A stretch of DNA of 64,000 bases from Vibrio maritimus (GTDB lineage Bacteria > Pseudomonadota > Gammaproteobacteria > Enterobacterales > Vibrionaceae), in contig NZ_CP090438.1 of NCBI RefSeq assembly GCF_021441885.1, positions 1,054,001 to 1,118,000 on the forward strand, given 5' to 3'. Position numbers and translations under genes: made by a program. Every line of letters begins with the position of its first letter. The stretch's first letter is position 1. Under the pieces are notes generated by a model that had not been told where the DNA came from, did no database searches, and saw only the letters and a program-made list of their open reading frames with translations. Of the stretch, positions 63,704 through 64,000 are shown piece by piece.

Positions 63704-64000
63704 ATGACACACCAAGCAGTGTTTATCACGGGTGCATCATCCGGCATTGGGCGGCAGTTGACTGAAGACTTTGCTGCCCAAGGTCACCACGTCTACGCAT
63801 GCGGTCGTTCACAAACCAAGTTAGAGGAGGTCAAAGCAGGGCGAGAGAACGTATCGACGCTTAGCTTTGATGTCACAGACTCAGTTCAGGTCAAACAAGC
63901 TGTGAGCTCACTCGCAGTGCCGCCAACACTGTGGATTATCAACGCAGGAGACTGCGAATATATTGATGATGGCGTTTTGGATGCACAGCTTGTCGCTCGT
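63704..64000 (+). CDS. SDR-family oxidoreductase (3' end outside window)
   Basis: The visible 99 codons are the N terminus of a short-chain dehydrogenase: the cofactor motif ITGASSGIGRQ near residue 8, the Asp of FDVTDS, and INAGD (NAG). The gene is truncated by the window edge, so the catalytic Tyr-x3-Lys is not seen. It starts four bases after the NTF2-like stop, so they are probably one operon. Confidence 0.88.
   Translation, partial: MTHQAVFITGASSGIGRQLTEDFAAQGHHVYACGRSQTKLEEVKAGRENVSTLSFDVTDSVQVKQAVSSLAVPPTLWIINAGDCEYIDDGVLDAQLVAR

Overview
The window is a stretch of conserved chromosomal core from a gammaproteobacterium, almost certainly a Vibrio (Vibrionaceae). Pointers to this are the cell-shape gene csiV beside mfd, the orphan CARF-nuclease gene of the Vibrio cholerae VC1899 type, a MAMGKV-repeat RNase E tail, a monomeric isocitrate dehydrogenase, and gene order close to E. 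coli blocks (hinT-ycfL-lpoB-thiK-ycfP-ndh; rne/rluC-yceF/yceD-rpmF-plsX-fabHDG-acpP-fabF-pabC-mltG-tmk-holB-ycfH-ptsG; mfd-lolCDE; comEC-msbA-lpxK-ycaR-kdsB; cspD/clpSA-infA-bpt-aat; yciN/topA). I see no insertion sequence, phage, integron cassette, CRISPR array, rRNA or tRNA gene.

Layout. 1-5 kb: an MFS transporter, a CARF plus PD-(D/E)XK nuclease with no CRISPR neighbours, and a chemoreceptor. 5-12.7 kb: hinT, three consecutive lipoprotein genes ending in lpoB, a ThiK-like kinase, ycfP, then ndh with a perfect FNR box, a DUF2989 lipoprotein and a YeaC-like gene. 12.7-19.9 kb: a SulP transporter, rne with its long leader, divergent rluC, and the Maf pyrophosphatase yceF. 20-32.5 kb: the large yceD-rpmF-plsX-fab-acpP lipid operon, running on into pabC, mltG, tmk, holB and ycfH, then ptsG. 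32.5-42 kb: an acetyltransferase, csiV, mfd, a PilZ-like protein and the LolCDE lipoprotein-release transporter. 42-48.9 kb: a DUF2062 gene, comEC, and the lipid A / KDO genes msbA-lpxK-ycaR-kdsB, then rluE. 49-57 kb: icd, cspD, the ClpSA protease and the N-degron transferases bpt and aat with infA between. 57-64 kb: aroA, yciN, topA, a 55-residue gene, htpX, and the start of an NTF2-like/SDR operon that runs off the window.

Functional themes. The window is rich in cell-envelope functions: phospholipid and fatty-acid precursors (plsX, fab, acpP), peptidoglycan (lpoB, mltG, csiV), lipoprotein sorting (lolCDE) and LPS (msbA, lpxK, kdsB). ClpS, ClpA, Aat and Bpt together form an N-degron pathway: the two transferases add leucine or phenylalanine to protein N termini and ClpS delivers them to ClpAP.

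The most unusual items are the orphan CARF nuclease, whose ligand loop departs from the family's usual motif; two neighbouring genes (rluC, yceD) whose promoters place transcription start at or within a few bases of the ATG; a candidate ECF-type (RpoE/ChrR-like) promoter and a cluster of TGTAYA repeats in front of the NTF2/SDR operon; a FadR-like box before acpP; and a small unrecognised gene between topA and htpX. All promoter and operator calls were made by eye and are unproven.
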